Source: Opitutales bacterium UBA5694 (GTDB lineage Bacteria; Verrucomicrobiota; Verrucomicrobiia; Opitutales; Opitutaceae). Taken from it: DNA of 64,000 nucleotides. Positions within the stretch are counted from its first letter, which is position 1. The number at the start of each line of letters is the position of its first letter. The stretch is taken from the NCBI GenBank assembly GCA_002420185.1, contig DIHO01000004.1:149139-213138 (forward strand), given 5' to 3'. Made by a program: the position numbers and the translations under genes. Shown here piece by piece: positions 50,943-60,456 of this stretch. The notes below the pieces were generated by a model that saw only the letters and a program-made list of their open reading frames with translations, searched no databases and was not told where the DNA came from.

Positions 50943-51446
50943 GTGAATTCTCCTAAAAACCAATACCTGTTTGTCTACGGCACCCTTCGAAGTGACCAAA
51001 CAGAGCACCGAACCCATAGTCCGCGGTCCCTTTCTCGCTCGATCGCCTCCATCACGGGAACGCTTTACGAACTGGACATCGGTTACCCTCTATTAATCGT
51101 ACCTGCTACTTCAATCTTATTGTCTGCTAGCCAAGACTGGCTAAGAGACTGGGATCGGGCCACTAAAATCGACTTGGCAACTATTCCGGCCCCATCCCAA
51201 GAACGATCTTCCCGCATATGGGGAGAACTGATCGAAATACCCCTAAAGCCAGATGCCTTTACCAAACCTGACAGGTGGGAAGGGTTCAGTCTCGATCGTC
51301 CAAGCATATACCAAAGAGTGATCGTCCCGGCAGCTTTCGCAGATGGGACGATGATGGCCGCCTGGGCTTATGTCGCGACGCAAATTCCAACCACCGCTAA
51401 ACTCATTCCGGATGGATTTTGGGAGCGCCCTAAAAAGCTTCGTTGA
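50943..51446 (+). CDS. Gamma-glutamylcyclotransferase-like (GGCT/AIG2) protein
   Basis: 167-residue cyclotransferase-fold protein from the GTG at 50943 (VNSPKNQYLFVYGTLRSDQ); the family starts near YLFVYGTLR, so the TTG at 50898 is less likely. It has the YGTLR substrate-binding motif, GTLYELDIGYPLLI and the catalytic-Glu-containing WGELIEIPL segment with DRWEGF. Members cleave gamma-glutamyl peptides or gamma-glutamylamines to 5-oxoproline; exact substrate unknown. Convergent with the DUF3127 gene. Confidence 0.8.
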   Translation: MNSPKNQYLFVYGTLRSDQTEHRTHSPRSLSRSIASITGTLYELDIGYPLLIVPATSILLSASQDWLRDWDRATKIDLATIPAPSQERSSRIWGELIEIPLKPDAFTKPDRWEGFSLDRPSIYQRVIVPAAFADGTMMAAWAYVATQIPTTAKLIPDGFWERPKKLR

Positions 51447-51461
51447 AACCGTGCCCAAAGA

Positions 51462-51827
51462 TTAGAAGGGAGATTCTTCCAGGTCGTCTAGATTCCCTTC
51501 ACCAGGTTCGCCGGTTACCTGAGCGAGATTGCTGTCCACTTCACCGCCACCGTTCTCAATACGCCAAGCCTGCAGGTTCACGTAATACTTCCCTTTGTAT
51601 TCGTTTCCTCGAATATTAAAGCTGACTTTTACGCGGTCTCCCGTGCGAACTTTTTCAAGAAGTTCGATTTTGTCCTTCATACACTCGAATTTTACATCCT
51701 GAGGGAATCTCTCTTCAGATGTGACAACAAATTCGCGTTTTTGAAACCCACTTCCGAAGGTTTGTGTATCCTCTATCAATTTAACGGTGCCTTCCAATTC
51801 GTACATACCAGTTACCATGCAACTCAT
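51462..51827 (-). CDS. DUF3127 OB-fold-like protein
   Basis: 121-residue protein of the DUF3127 family, an OB-fold-like domain thought to bind nucleic acid. Core: MYELEGTVKLIEDTQTFGS, KREFVVTSEERFPQDVKFE, VRTGDRVKVSFNIRGNEY and YYVNLQAWRIE. The C-terminus is acidic (GEPGEGNLDDLEESPF), as in single-stranded DNA-binding proteins that recruit partners. Three in-frame ATGs (51827, 51818, 51806) could be the start. Single gene between the GGCT-like gene and a repeat protein. Confidence 0.85.
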   Translation of the reverse strand: MSCMVTGMYELEGTVKLIEDTQTFGSGFQKREFVVTSEERFPQDVKFECMKDKIELLEKVRTGDRVKVSFNIRGNEYKGKYYVNLQAWRIENGGGEVDSNLAQVTGEPGEGNLDDLEESPF

Positions 51828-51991
51828 TCAATCGATGTTAAGCAAAAAGTAGCCAGGTGGCTCATCTAATCTTGATCGCTTTGCCCCGCCACCTGATCCA
51901 TAGGACTTCGCTGGACGTCTGACAGGGCCTTTAGGGAGCCTCTCAACGCTGAATTCAAAACAAGGATCGAGGGTGAGCAGCCCACGCCAAT

Positions 51992-53260
51992 TCAGTAAAC
52001 CGTATTGACTAGGGAGGAAAGTCTAACGCTCTCGTCCAATGCGTCGCTAGAATCCAAATACGAATGCACTCTTTCAGGATCGATCAAAGACCAGCCCTGC
52101 AGAGCTCCAAACAGTGCCTCCTCGCGATCTAAGCTGGCGACTCCATAGGCCAATTCCGCAAAGCGAACCGTACTACCAAAGTCGTCATGTCCTATCTCGT
52201 AAAGGGAATCGTAATACGCATCATATCTTGCAGCTGATGACTCTATCGTAGCGAGCCAGGAAATGGAGACGTCCGGATTCCGTCGTGCAAACAATCGAGC
52301 ACTTTCCCAAGCAACGGAGTCACGCTTAAAAGGACTCTGAAGATTCGAATGAAATCGCTCAAGGTCCTCGTACACCTCATTCAAAATGAGGTCTTTCGCT
52401 ATAAAGCGTGCCCCTTTACTGGTGACTTGATCCTGATTCTCCAAAGTCCAAGTCATCGCTCCCCTTGAATCTCGCTGTGCCCATTCGTCGATAACCGCAT
52501 CCATGATCGCGGAGTCCAATAGGTCATCGCTGGTAAAGTCGAGCTGGTTTAGAGTATGAGCCGGATTTTCCGACACAACGTGAAACGCAATCAAGTTCGC
52601 AAGTTCCAGTCTAAGTCCCGGCTCCATCACCGTTTTCAACAAGTCCGCAGCGAGCTGGTAATTTCGCTGTTCCGACAAGACCACTTCAAGCGTTCCGAGA
52701 AACATCTCATTCTGCAAATCGCGGTCGATGTATTCACCGCTGTCGTCGATCCAAACAGAATCAATCCAGTCCCAGGCAGACACGGCATCATGTTTCGCCC
52801 AACCACCGGAAAGAGCGGTGGCCAGACGGGCTTTTTCAGAGGGAGTCAGGGAATGGAGCAACTCCAGAGCCCTTCCTGGGTCTTGGGATGCAATGGATTG
52901 TAGAGCCCGACCCGCAGCCTCAAAGGCACGGCGATCCTCTAGATAAAATGAAAGTGCCTCAGTATAAAATTCCTCCAGCTCGTCCAGGCTTAGACCCGAT
53001 AGCCTTCTCCCAGGAGTAAAGATGACTTTCTTTTCCTTCGCTTTTGGAAACGAGCCAACAATCGCCTCCACCTGCCTAACGATCGGGCGCTCAGGAATCT
53101 TATCACCAGGGCTTAAGTCCTCTACCAGCTCGCCAGCGTGAGCCACCAGCGAACGCTCAGAGCGTGTATCCTGAACCAGCTGGTCTGCCCAACGGGCAAG
53201 CAGAAAGCCGATCGAGCAAACTCCCAGAAAAGCGACAACTACTTTAATGAAATTCAGCAC
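51992..53260 (-). CDS. Membrane-anchored helical repeat protein
   Basis: 422-residue protein with an N-terminal membrane anchor (FIKVVVAFLGVCSIGFLLARWA) and helical repeats of the kind seen in Verrucomicrobia, each with a WAxxD core (GGWAKHDAVSAWDWIDSV, VIDEWAQRDSRGAMTWTLEN and ARRNPDVSISWLATI). It ends SLIDPERVHSYLDSS and following. No catalytic domain. It precedes hflC on the same strand by 31 bp and may serve as an envelope scaffold. Family role unknown. Confidence 0.72.
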   Translation of the reverse strand: MLNFIKVVVAFLGVCSIGFLLARWADQLVQDTRSERSLVAHAGELVEDLSPGDKIPERPIVRQVEAIVGSFPKAKEKKVIFTPGRRLSGLSLDELEEFYTEALSFYLEDRRAFEAAGRALQSIASQDPGRALELLHSLTPSEKARLATALSGGWAKHDAVSAWDWIDSVWIDDSGEYIDRDLQNEMFLGTLEVVLSEQRNYQLAADLLKTVMEPGLRLELANLIAFHVVSENPAHTLNQLDFTSDDLLDSAIMDAVIDEWAQRDSRGAMTWTLENQDQVTSKGARFIAKDLILNEVYEDLERFHSNLQSPFKRDSVAWESARLFARRNPDVSISWLATIESSAARYDAYYDSLYEIGHDDFGSTVRFAELAYGVASLDREEALFGALQGWSLIDPERVHSYLDSSDALDESVRLSSLVNTVY

Positions 53261-53290
53261 CGCTGCCCTTCGACAAGAATTGAAAATAAA

Positions 53291-54256
53291 CTACTGGTTT
53301 GGCTCGATCTCTTTCAGAAACTTGAAGAGGTCGCTACTTGTTGAAAGGATCAAAGTCGTTTCGCGATCAAACATCTCCTCGTAAGTCTCGAGCGTCTTTA
53401 TAAACTCGTAGTACTCAACAGACTTTGTACTTTTGTTGAATGCACTCGCATAAATCTCAGTTGCCTTGGCATCTGCCTCTCCTCGAATCGTCTGCACTTG
53501 CTTGTACGCTACCGATTCAATTTCCTGCAGGTCTCTCTCCCGTTTACCTGTGATCTTAGCTGCTTCACCCGCACCTTCTGAACGGAAACGCTCCGCGATT
53601 TGCTGACGCTCACTGATCATGCGCTGAAAGATGTTCTGCTGTACGCTGTTGTTGTAATTGATGCGCTTGAATCGCACATCCAAAAGTTCGATACCGAAGT
53701 CCGTCAATTTCGAGGCCGCGTTTTCAAAGATCTCCTTTTCAATCATTGCCCGACCCGATGTAATAGGGCTTAGAATCCCAATATTCCCTGGAGCGTCCGC
53801 CAAGGTAGCGTCTTGGTTAGGCTCGCGATCTTTAGACGTGCGAATGACTTCTATCAGCTCGTGCTTGGCGATGGCGTTAAGGGTTTCGCTTCGAAGAATA
53901 TCGTTCAGTCTAGACTGAGCACTACGCTCGTCTCTCAAGCGTAGAAAATATTGCTTAGCATCACTGATTCGCCAGCGACCGAAAGTGTCTACCGAAATAT
54001 AGGTTTTATCCTTGGTCGGCATTTCCGTAGGAATCCCGTCCCACTCGAGTATCCGCTTTTCGATCATGTTAACCTCCTGAACGAAAGGAGTCCGGAAATG
54101 GAGACCCGCTTCGGTGATCGGCTCTCCAACTGGTTTTCCGAACTGCGTTATGATCGCCTGTTTGGTCTCCGGAACGGTGTAAGCCGATGCGAAGAGAACT
54201 ACCAATGCAGCGAGGGCGGCGAATATAATTAATAGACCTGCTAATTTTTTCATCAT
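53291..54256 (-). CDS. hflC: HflC: modulator of FtsH protease
   Basis: 321-residue SPFH/band-7 protein with an N-terminal membrane helix (LAGLLIIFAALAALVVLFA). Conserved segments are ETKQAIITQFGKPVG, ITEAGLHFRTPFVQEV, DTFGRWRISDAKQYF and LLDVRFKRINYNNSVQQNIF, with the coiled C-terminus ERQQIAERFRSEGAGEA. HflC forms a periplasmic cage with HflK around FtsH and limits its proteolysis. Start 2 bp after hflK stop, so co-translated. Confidence 0.95.
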   Translation of the reverse strand: MMKKLAGLLIIFAALAALVVLFASAYTVPETKQAIITQFGKPVGEPITEAGLHFRTPFVQEVNMIEKRILEWDGIPTEMPTKDKTYISVDTFGRWRISDAKQYFLRLRDERSAQSRLNDILRSETLNAIAKHELIEVIRTSKDREPNQDATLADAPGNIGILSPITSGRAMIEKEIFENAASKLTDFGIELLDVRFKRINYNNSVQQNIFQRMISERQQIAERFRSEGAGEAAKITGKRERDLQEIESVAYKQVQTIRGEADAKATEIYASAFNKSTKSVEYYEFIKTLETYEEMFDRETTLILSTSSDLFKFLKEIEPNQ

Positions 54257-54257
54257 T

Positions 54258-55250
54258 CTAGCGATTCTGAGTGTTCTCGTTAAGCTGCAAAAGCGGAAGG
54301 ATTTGCTGAGCCTCCGAATCGATCACTATCTTTTTCCCCAGGCTAGGGACTACGCTCTGCATAGTTTCGAGGTATAGGCGACGCTTCGTCACTTCCGGAG
54401 CTTTCAGGTACTCCCTTAAAATTGCGTTAAAACGGGCGACATCCCCTTCGGCTTCATTCACTCGCTTGAGTGCGTACCCTTCGGCTGCCTGGATCTTTTG
54501 GTCCGCTTCTCCGCGTGCTCGAGGAATCACCTTGTTGTATTCACCGTTGGCAATGTTGATCATCTGCTCCCGCTCCTGCTGTGCCTGATTGACTTCGTTA
54601 AACGAATTCTGGACCGGCTGAGGCGGATTTACGTTGTTAAGCTGGACCTGGTCTACATTCAAACCGAGCTCGTACTTGTCCACAAGCGTCTGCATCTGGA
54701 TAAGGGCCTCACTAGCAATCTCCTGCCGGCCAATTGTAATGACCTCATCAACCGTCCGGTCACCAATGACCGTCCGCATGACCGACTCTGATATATCTCG
54801 AAGGGTCCCTTTCGGCTCCCTAACCTTGAAAAGAAACAGCTGGGGATCCTCGACACGATACTGGACGCTCCATTCGACTGTCGCGGCATTGAGATCTCCC
54901 GTCACCATGCTGCGTTCAAAGCTTCGTTCCGTCTGCGAAGGATTGAACTGGCTCGGATCGTTCGCCCCTCTAGTCGCGAATCCAAACTCCTGCTTGAGCT
55001 GACGCTCGACCTGGACAATTTCGTAAGTGTCGATTCCGAAAGGTAGCTTTACATGCAGACCGGGATCAACCGTCTTGACGTACTTCCCAAAACGAAGAAC
55101 GACCCCCTGCGACTCGGCCTGTACAGTGTACAGCATGGAGTAAGCTGCCGTTATCACTGTAATCGCTACAAGGATCCATAGGATTGAACCCACTTTAGCC
55201 CGAAACTCCTTCAGATTGTTTGGTATTTGAAACTCGATGTTCTCGCCCAT
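54258..55250 (-). CDS. hflK: HflK: modulator of FtsH protease
   Basis: 330-residue SPFH partner of HflC. One membrane helix (LVAITVITAAYSMLYTV) is followed by ESQGVVLRFGKYVKTVDPGLH, EWSVQYRVEDPQLFLFKV, VDQVQLNNVNPPQPVQNSFN and the coiled-coil PRARGEADQKIQAAEGYAL. The Gly/Arg-rich N-terminus seen in E. coli HflK is absent; the protein begins directly before the helix. First gene of hflK-hflC; the upstream 438 bp hold the promoter. Confidence 0.95.
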   Translation of the reverse strand: MGENIEFQIPNNLKEFRAKVGSILWILVAITVITAAYSMLYTVQAESQGVVLRFGKYVKTVDPGLHVKLPFGIDTYEIVQVERQLKQEFGFATRGANDPSQFNPSQTERSFERSMVTGDLNAATVEWSVQYRVEDPQLFLFKVREPKGTLRDISESVMRTVIGDRTVDEVITIGRQEIASEALIQMQTLVDKYELGLNVDQVQLNNVNPPQPVQNSFNEVNQAQQEREQMINIANGEYNKVIPRARGEADQKIQAAEGYALKRVNEAEGDVARFNAILREYLKAPEVTKRRLYLETMQSVVPSLGKKIVIDSEAQQILPLLQLNENTQNR

Positions 55251-55689
55251 TTCACGATACTTCAGCTTAGTCGTCTCAACGCAACGCGAATCTCAACGTT
55301 CCGAGAAAAGCCTACGGCAACCTGCTTTCTGCATGGAAACCAGTCCTTTTCTGGCCGCCTTAAAGCTCAGCCCAGCCCTTAAAATACAAGAAGGGCCGGC
55401 GATTTGAGAGCACCGGGCTCGGAATCCAACTCTTGTTTGTGAGAAAAAGTCCCAAAGAATTTAGCCTGGAATTTCGTCTATCAGTGCCGCTGGCTCTTCA
55501 TCCTTTTAATTCGCAGATAGGACTTACTTCGATACCCCCAAAGGGCATATTGGACCATGAGAGATTCGCCTTAAAGCGATCACTTGCTTGGAAATCACTC
55601 TTTCCCTCCTTCTAAGGAATCCAAAACTCCCCTCGAAAAGAACTTGACCTAAGCACAATCAGATCGATGTTTGACCACTCAATTCTATC
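55251..55689. other. Intergenic region between hflK and tRNA-Gly
   Basis: 440 bp without a supported gene. A 60-codon plus-strand frame (55433-55615) has no Shine-Dalgarno or family features. The end of the region carries the candidate tRNA-Gly promoter; the beginning should hold the divergent hflK promoter, but no strong box was identified. Confidence 0.45.
55644..55672 (+). promoter_or_regulatory. Candidate promoter for tRNA-Gly
   Basis: TTGACC at 55644-55649 lies 46 nt before the tRNA, with a weak -10 (ATGTTT) 17 bp on. The same spacing to the tRNA as at tRNA-Pro supports it. Confidence 0.35.
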
Positions 55690-55763
55690 GCGGGTGTAGT
55701 TTAGTGGTAGAACCCCAGCCTTCCAAGCTGGTTGCGTCAGTTCGATTCTGTCCACCCGCACCA
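55690..55763 (+). tRNA. tRNA-Gly (anticodon TCC)
   Basis: A complete tRNA: acceptor GCGGGTG with CACCCGC, D-arm TAGTTTAGTGGTAGAA, anticodon stem CCAGC/GCTGG with loop CTTCCAA giving TCC, T-arm with AGTTCGATTCT, and encoded CCA. It decodes GGA/GGG glycine codons. Length 74 nt with CCA. No paired terminator with a T-tract is obvious after it. Confidence 0.97.
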
Positions 55764-55864
55764 TATTTTGCTCCCGCAGAGAAAAAACCTGTTGCTAACC
55801 AAGCCAAGAATTGGGCGGCGACCTTTTGATAGCCAAGCCGGTCCTAAGCGAGGGACCAAGCGGT

Positions 55865-57595
55865 TCACTCCCAGTGTATTCCAGCTAGCTTAATTGCCAG
55901 CTCCCGCTCATCGCCATTGTCGTCGCGATCGTTCGGTCTAAACGAGAAATTGCTGTCAATTCTCAGTTGAACGAGTTCTTTAATGCTCTCCTCTAACGTA
56001 ATAGGTATTCTAAGGGTTGATTTGCCTGCAAAACGGAATTCGCCCAGTTCGATTCCTTGCAACGCCACCCAAAATCCATGGTCATCCGCATGAGGAAGCG
56101 GTGGGGCTTCAATCTCTAAAATGAGCCCTTTCGACCCTTCGGGTACCCAAAGCCATTCCCGATAATTTGGGACAATCCATCCATCTCCATAGCGACCATT
56201 AAAGCTCCTTGCACGGTCGCCCTTCCTCCGAAAAGCCTTCCAGATAGACTTAGCCAGTGGCGGAGATTTGAATGCGGTTACGAGCAATGCGACCAGTCCC
56301 GATAACGATTTCCCCGCTCGCAAACTGCGCTCGCTAACCCTTCCCCAGTGCCTAGTAGACTCACATCGGCCGTTACTCATGGCTAAACGGCTACTCTCCA
56401 GCGGAGTCGAATCCAGTCCACAGGTTTTCCGATAGAGATCATAAGTTTGGCGGGCAATCGCTTTGCTCGAGAACCGCGTCAACTGTGCTTCGCGTTTTGC
56501 CCGCAGACTCTCGAGCAAACGATCGTCCCGAAGCACCGATAACACTTTGTCAGCAATATCATTAGAACTACAGGGATCAAAGGTGACAACCGCCTCACCC
56601 CCAATTTCAACCAAGGGCTCGATATCGGAGCAAAAAACCGGCACCCCGGATTCGATCGCTTCCGCCACGGGCATCCCGAAACCTTCAAATAGCGACGGGT
56701 AAACGAGTGCTTTCGTGCGCTCGTACAAACAACGAATTTCGGTGGGGGTGCGGTATCCTATGTGCAGGATGAACTCCTCTAGACCAAGCGATCTAATCTT
56801 CTTTGCTGCAGGGTGTTCTTGATCAAACTTGCCTCCCGTAAAGATCATTCTCAGATTAGGGAGTGACTCCTGGATAAAAGGAAAAGCCTCAACGAGTTTG
56901 AGATGGTTTTTATGAGGCCAGCCGTGGGAGGGGAAAAACAAATACTCGAAATCGATCCCCATTTTTCGGAGGATCCTATCCACTTTGGATTTGGACAATT
57001 GATCCGTAGGACTTCCACTGGGTATATTCCAAATTGAGGTTACGCTTTCCGGCTTAACGCCATATTGGGCTATGATATCACGTTTCACGAAACTCGATAC
57101 GCTGATTACTGCTTCGGAAGCATTAATCGAGGACAGGTACCTCGCATTTCGTGCATCAATTTCAACCTCGTCAAAGTGATGCGGCAAATGGATGTGCTGC
57201 AAATCATGAATCGTGAGAATATTCCGATAGTCCAGCAACTCGTCATGCACGTAGCCCCCAATTGAATGGACGAGATCGACCTTCAAGGTTCGCGGGGGGG
57301 GCTCAGATCCATCAAGAGCCACAACTCCTATTCTTCCCAGTTTCCCACTAGGCCGACCTTCCGATCGGTCATAACTGACTCGCTCAGGAACCAGTGCAAA
57401 CTGGTCGCTGTCTATCAGCACCATATTCATTCCTGACTTGAACAGCCAATCTTGAAAAGCTCTGTCAGGGCAATACAGGTAAAGCGTGTCCTTTCGGCTA
57501 AACTTAGCGATAGCTGCAACCAGCTCATAGGCCATTTGTTCCAATCCGCCGGCACGGCCCAATACCATCCAGCGCAAATCGAGAAGTATATCCAT
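55865..57595 (-). CDS. GT4-family glycosyltransferase with C-terminal extension
   Basis: 576-residue glycosyltransferase. The GT-B core (about 1-385) includes MVLGRAGGLEQMAYELVAAI near the N-terminus, LTIHDLQHIHLP, the hinge and acceptor region FFPSHGWPHKNHLKLVEAF, LHIGYRTPTEIRCLYERTKA and the E-x7-E motif in EGFGMPVAEAIESGVPV. About 190 further residues follow (395-576), rich in beta strands (WLWVPEGSKGLILEIEAPPL, GFWVALQGIELGEFRFAGKS) and not part of GT4. This extension looks like a carbohydrate- or envelope-binding module. Substrate unknown; the region suggests surface polysaccharide synthesis. Confidence 0.87.
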   Translation of the reverse strand: MDILLDLRWMVLGRAGGLEQMAYELVAAIAKFSRKDTLYLYCPDRAFQDWLFKSGMNMVLIDSDQFALVPERVSYDRSEGRPSGKLGRIGVVALDGSEPPPRTLKVDLVHSIGGYVHDELLDYRNILTIHDLQHIHLPHHFDEVEIDARNARYLSSINASEAVISVSSFVKRDIIAQYGVKPESVTSIWNIPSGSPTDQLSKSKVDRILRKMGIDFEYLFFPSHGWPHKNHLKLVEAFPFIQESLPNLRMIFTGGKFDQEHPAAKKIRSLGLEEFILHIGYRTPTEIRCLYERTKALVYPSLFEGFGMPVAEAIESGVPVFCSDIEPLVEIGGEAVVTFDPCSSNDIADKVLSVLRDDRLLESLRAKREAQLTRFSSKAIARQTYDLYRKTCGLDSTPLESSRLAMSNGRCESTRHWGRVSERSLRAGKSLSGLVALLVTAFKSPPLAKSIWKAFRRKGDRARSFNGRYGDGWIVPNYREWLWVPEGSKGLILEIEAPPLPHADDHGFWVALQGIELGEFRFAGKSTLRIPITLEESIKELVQLRIDSNFSFRPNDRDDNGDERELAIKLAGIHWE

Positions 57596-58333
57596 ATGGT
57601 CAATCTTAATGACTACCTAGGCCAGTATCGTATTATTCCAAAAGTGAATCATAGAGAATATTCTGAAATGCCGTGAAATGTAGGATTGAGTTTAATTGCA
57701 ACGTCCCAAAAGCTGGCTTCTCCCTCCCGTTCTCACCCGAAGTTCATACTCTCTTCAACTTGATGATTTAGAATAGGTAAAGCCTCTAGTTGAGGATTAG
57801 ATGTGTTAAAATTTAATTTTCTTATCATCAGGTGTATAATTTTTTATCACGAGCCTTTATATCGTTCAATCCGTGATATTTCAGGTAAAATGCTCCAGGG
57901 GTACACCACTAGACCCGCGCTGTGAAAGTTGCATTCCAAAAAAGGCAGCTGACTTGAGCCGCTGGATTGCTACAACCGACAGGGCGGGGTGGTGGCCGTA
58001 TTGCAATGTAGATTCATCAACTGCCCTAGAAAATTCACTGGCCTCACGGCCAACCCCTACGCTTCGCAAGCTAGTAAGGACTGGTGTTGCTCTCGTGCTT
58101 TTTTACTCGACGGCCAAAACTGAGCATGCCCGAATGTTTAGATTTTTTCAAACATGAAGTACTACCAACACAAGTTTGATAAATTAACGAAGTACCTCCA
58201 TCACCGCCAACCTTTTTACCATTGAAGTGGGCACTCGTTGCCTGGTTTCCTTAAAACTGCTCGTTACCTTGCGGGTGATGATCAGACAAATTTTCTATAC
58301 TTTGGATAGCGTCTGAAATAGCTTGGTCGGCCG
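57596..58333. other. Intergenic region with a GC-rich island, possible repeat
   Basis: 740 bp without a convincing gene. From about 57881 to 58100 an island of higher GC carries overlapping frames on both strands (GWWPYCNVDSSTALENSLAS on plus, ALSVVAIQRLKSAAFFGMQL on minus). Such paired nonsense frames are common in interspersed non-coding repeats. Just before it (57835) is a TATAAT box in AT-rich DNA. I cannot tell whether this is a repeat copy, a decayed gene, or a small RNA. Confidence 0.4.
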
Positions 58334-60070
58334 ATGTACAAACTCAGGACCTACCAACAGGAAGCGGTTGATCGCACCCTTTACCACTTTCGGAGGAAGC
58401 GGACCCCAGCGGTCATCGTTTTGCCTACGGGGGCGGGGAAGAGTTTGGTAATCGCCGAATTGGCCAAAATTGCCAAGGGGCGCGTCCTCGTACTCGCTCA
58501 CGTCAAAGAGCTGGTCGAGCAAAATCACTTGAAGTACGAGAGCTATGGCCTACAGGCGGGGATCTATTCCGCGGGCTTGAATCAAAAGGACCACAATAGG
58601 AAGGTGATCTTCGGCAGCATCCAGTCCGTCGCGAATGCGGACGACGACTTCTTTAAGAACTTTACACTCCTCGTGATCGATGAGTGCCACCGCGTCGGGC
58701 TGGAGCCCGACAGTCAGTACGCTAAGGTAATCAAAAGGCTGAAGCAGAACAATGAGCGTATTTGTATTTTGGGCCTTACCGCTACCCCTTATAGGTTAGG
58801 AATAGGCTGGATTTATAACTACGCGATCCGTGGAGAGTTGAAGACGCAGGAAATGCGCTTCTTTAAGCAATGCATCTACGACCTGCCTCTGCAGTACATG
58901 ATACGGAACCAATACCTTACGCCTCCAGTTAAGGTAGATATTCCAGTGACGTCGTATGACTTCTCTGAGCTGACTGACGGGGGCATTACCTATACAATGG
59001 CCCAACTGGAGGAAGTACTCCATCAGCAAAGACGCTTGACGCCCCTGATTATCAAAAATGTCATTGATATCACTGATAGATACAAGCGTCAGGGCGTGAT
59101 GATCTTCAGTTCCACGGTGAAACATGCCCGAGAGGTGATGAAGAGCCTTCCGACGGGACAGGCGCGGCTCGTCCTAGGGGAAACTGAGGCCAGCGAACGG
59201 GATCAGATTATCGACGACTTCAAGAAGAGAGAGTTTAAGTATTTAGTTAATGTTTCTGTCCTGACAACCGGATTCGATGCCGCCCATGTCGATGTGATCG
59301 CTATTCTACGTCCCACAGAGTCGATTAGCATGTATCAGCAAATCATCGGCCGGGGTCTACGGTTGGATACATATAAAAAAGATTGTCTAGTCTTAGACTA
59401 TACCGGAATGGGGCATAACATTTTCAGCCCAGAGGTTGGCGAAAAGAAAACTGTATCCAAATCGGTCGCCGTGCAAGTACCCTGCCCTGAATGCGGTTTC
59501 GTGAATGACTTCTGGGGTATCGTCGACTTTGATGGAAATATCATCGAGCACTTCGGTCGCAAATGTCGCGGCGGGCATCAAAATCCGGATACCTACGAGT
59601 TTAAACCCTGTGGATATCGGTTTCGCTTTAAGGTCTGCAACCAGTGCTCAGCTCAAAACGACCTCACTGCTCGCGAGTGTCGCAGCTGCGGTAATGTACT
59701 GATTGACCCTGACACAAAACTGAAACAGGCCAGGCTTTCAAAAAACGCTCACGTGCTTAAACCAGATTCGATCGAGATGCTCGAGCGCTTCGACAAACAT
59801 GGGACCCCCTATCTACAGGTAAAGTACTACGACTATGATGCTCAACACCTAGCCGAGATTCACTACCTCAACAATCAAACCAGCCTTAAGAAGTTTAATG
59901 TCAATTTCTTGAGATCGCATTTAAAACGGCCCGAATTAAACCTCAAAATTCATTCGGTCAGCGAGGTAGTTAAAATGCAGTCTCAGCTAAGGATGCCTGC
60001 CTTTTTAATTGGTCGCAAGCAGGGCGATTTCTGGAAGATTACGGAGAAGATATTCGGCGAGGAGCTTTAA
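58334..60070 (+). CDS. radD: RadD/YejH-type superfamily II helicase
   Basis: 578-residue helicase-like ATPase strikingly close to E. coli RadD (YejH). Helicase motifs: LPTGAGKSLVIAELAK (Walker A), IDECHR (motif II), GLTATP (III), VLTTGFDAAHVD (V) and QQIIGRGLRLD (VI). The C-terminal cysteine-rich zinc region has CPECGFVNDFWG, CNQCSAQNDLTARECRSCG and FGRKCRGG. RadD helps recombination intermediates resolve and supports DNA repair after damage. RadD is best known from Gammaproteobacteria, so its presence in this genome suggests lateral transfer. No partner genes are adjacent. Confidence 0.95.
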   Translation: MYKLRTYQQEAVDRTLYHFRRKRTPAVIVLPTGAGKSLVIAELAKIAKGRVLVLAHVKELVEQNHLKYESYGLQAGIYSAGLNQKDHNRKVIFGSIQSVANADDDFFKNFTLLVIDECHRVGLEPDSQYAKVIKRLKQNNERICILGLTATPYRLGIGWIYNYAIRGELKTQEMRFFKQCIYDLPLQYMIRNQYLTPPVKVDIPVTSYDFSELTDGGITYTMAQLEEVLHQQRRLTPLIIKNVIDITDRYKRQGVMIFSSTVKHAREVMKSLPTGQARLVLGETEASERDQIIDDFKKREFKYLVNVSVLTTGFDAAHVDVIAILRPTESISMYQQIIGRGLRLDTYKKDCLVLDYTGMGHNIFSPEVGEKKTVSKSVAVQVPCPECGFVNDFWGIVDFDGNIIEHFGRKCRGGHQNPDTYEFKPCGYRFRFKVCNQCSAQNDLTARECRSCGNVLIDPDTKLKQARLSKNAHVLKPDSIEMLERFDKHGTPYLQVKYYDYDAQHLAEIHYLNNQTSLKKFNVNFLRSHLKRPELNLKIHSVSEVVKMQSQLRMPAFLIGRKQGDFWKITEKIFGEEL

Positions 60071-60456
60071 CTTCAACCTGCTAAAATTCGAATTTTTAAT
60101 TATATAGGCCAATCGCTTCGTAAGCGGAATCGCCGACGTTTCCTAAATGTTAAGGCAGGGCTGACTATCGCTATTTATCCGGTTTGCCATAAAGCAATTT
60201 GCTAATGCTTAAGGACAACCTACATGACCTATGCCGCCAACAAGCTACTGACGGCAGCGATGGAGACGAAATAACGGAATCAAAATTATTACACTATACC
60301 AAATCGATCATAATCTTAAAAATTTAAAATCGTATCTATTTATACAATACGTCATGGCGTAAACGCTGTCCCTGCAAAGAACACTCCGCGGACCTGTTCT
60401 GGTCCAACAAACTAAATCCTAGCCAAGACTCGATGGTTCGGACAAGGACTGGATTT
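60071..60456. other. Intergenic region between radD and map
   Basis: 386 bp between converging genes. It holds a GGACC/GGTCC hairpin near 60391-60406 without a T-tract and otherwise AT-rich filler. No gene or RNA was recognised. Confidence 0.45.

Noticed and set aside
57873..58157. 94-codon plus-strand and 62-codon minus-strand frames over the same DNA
   Set aside because: Both lack coding features; their overlap fits a non-coding repeat better than a gene.
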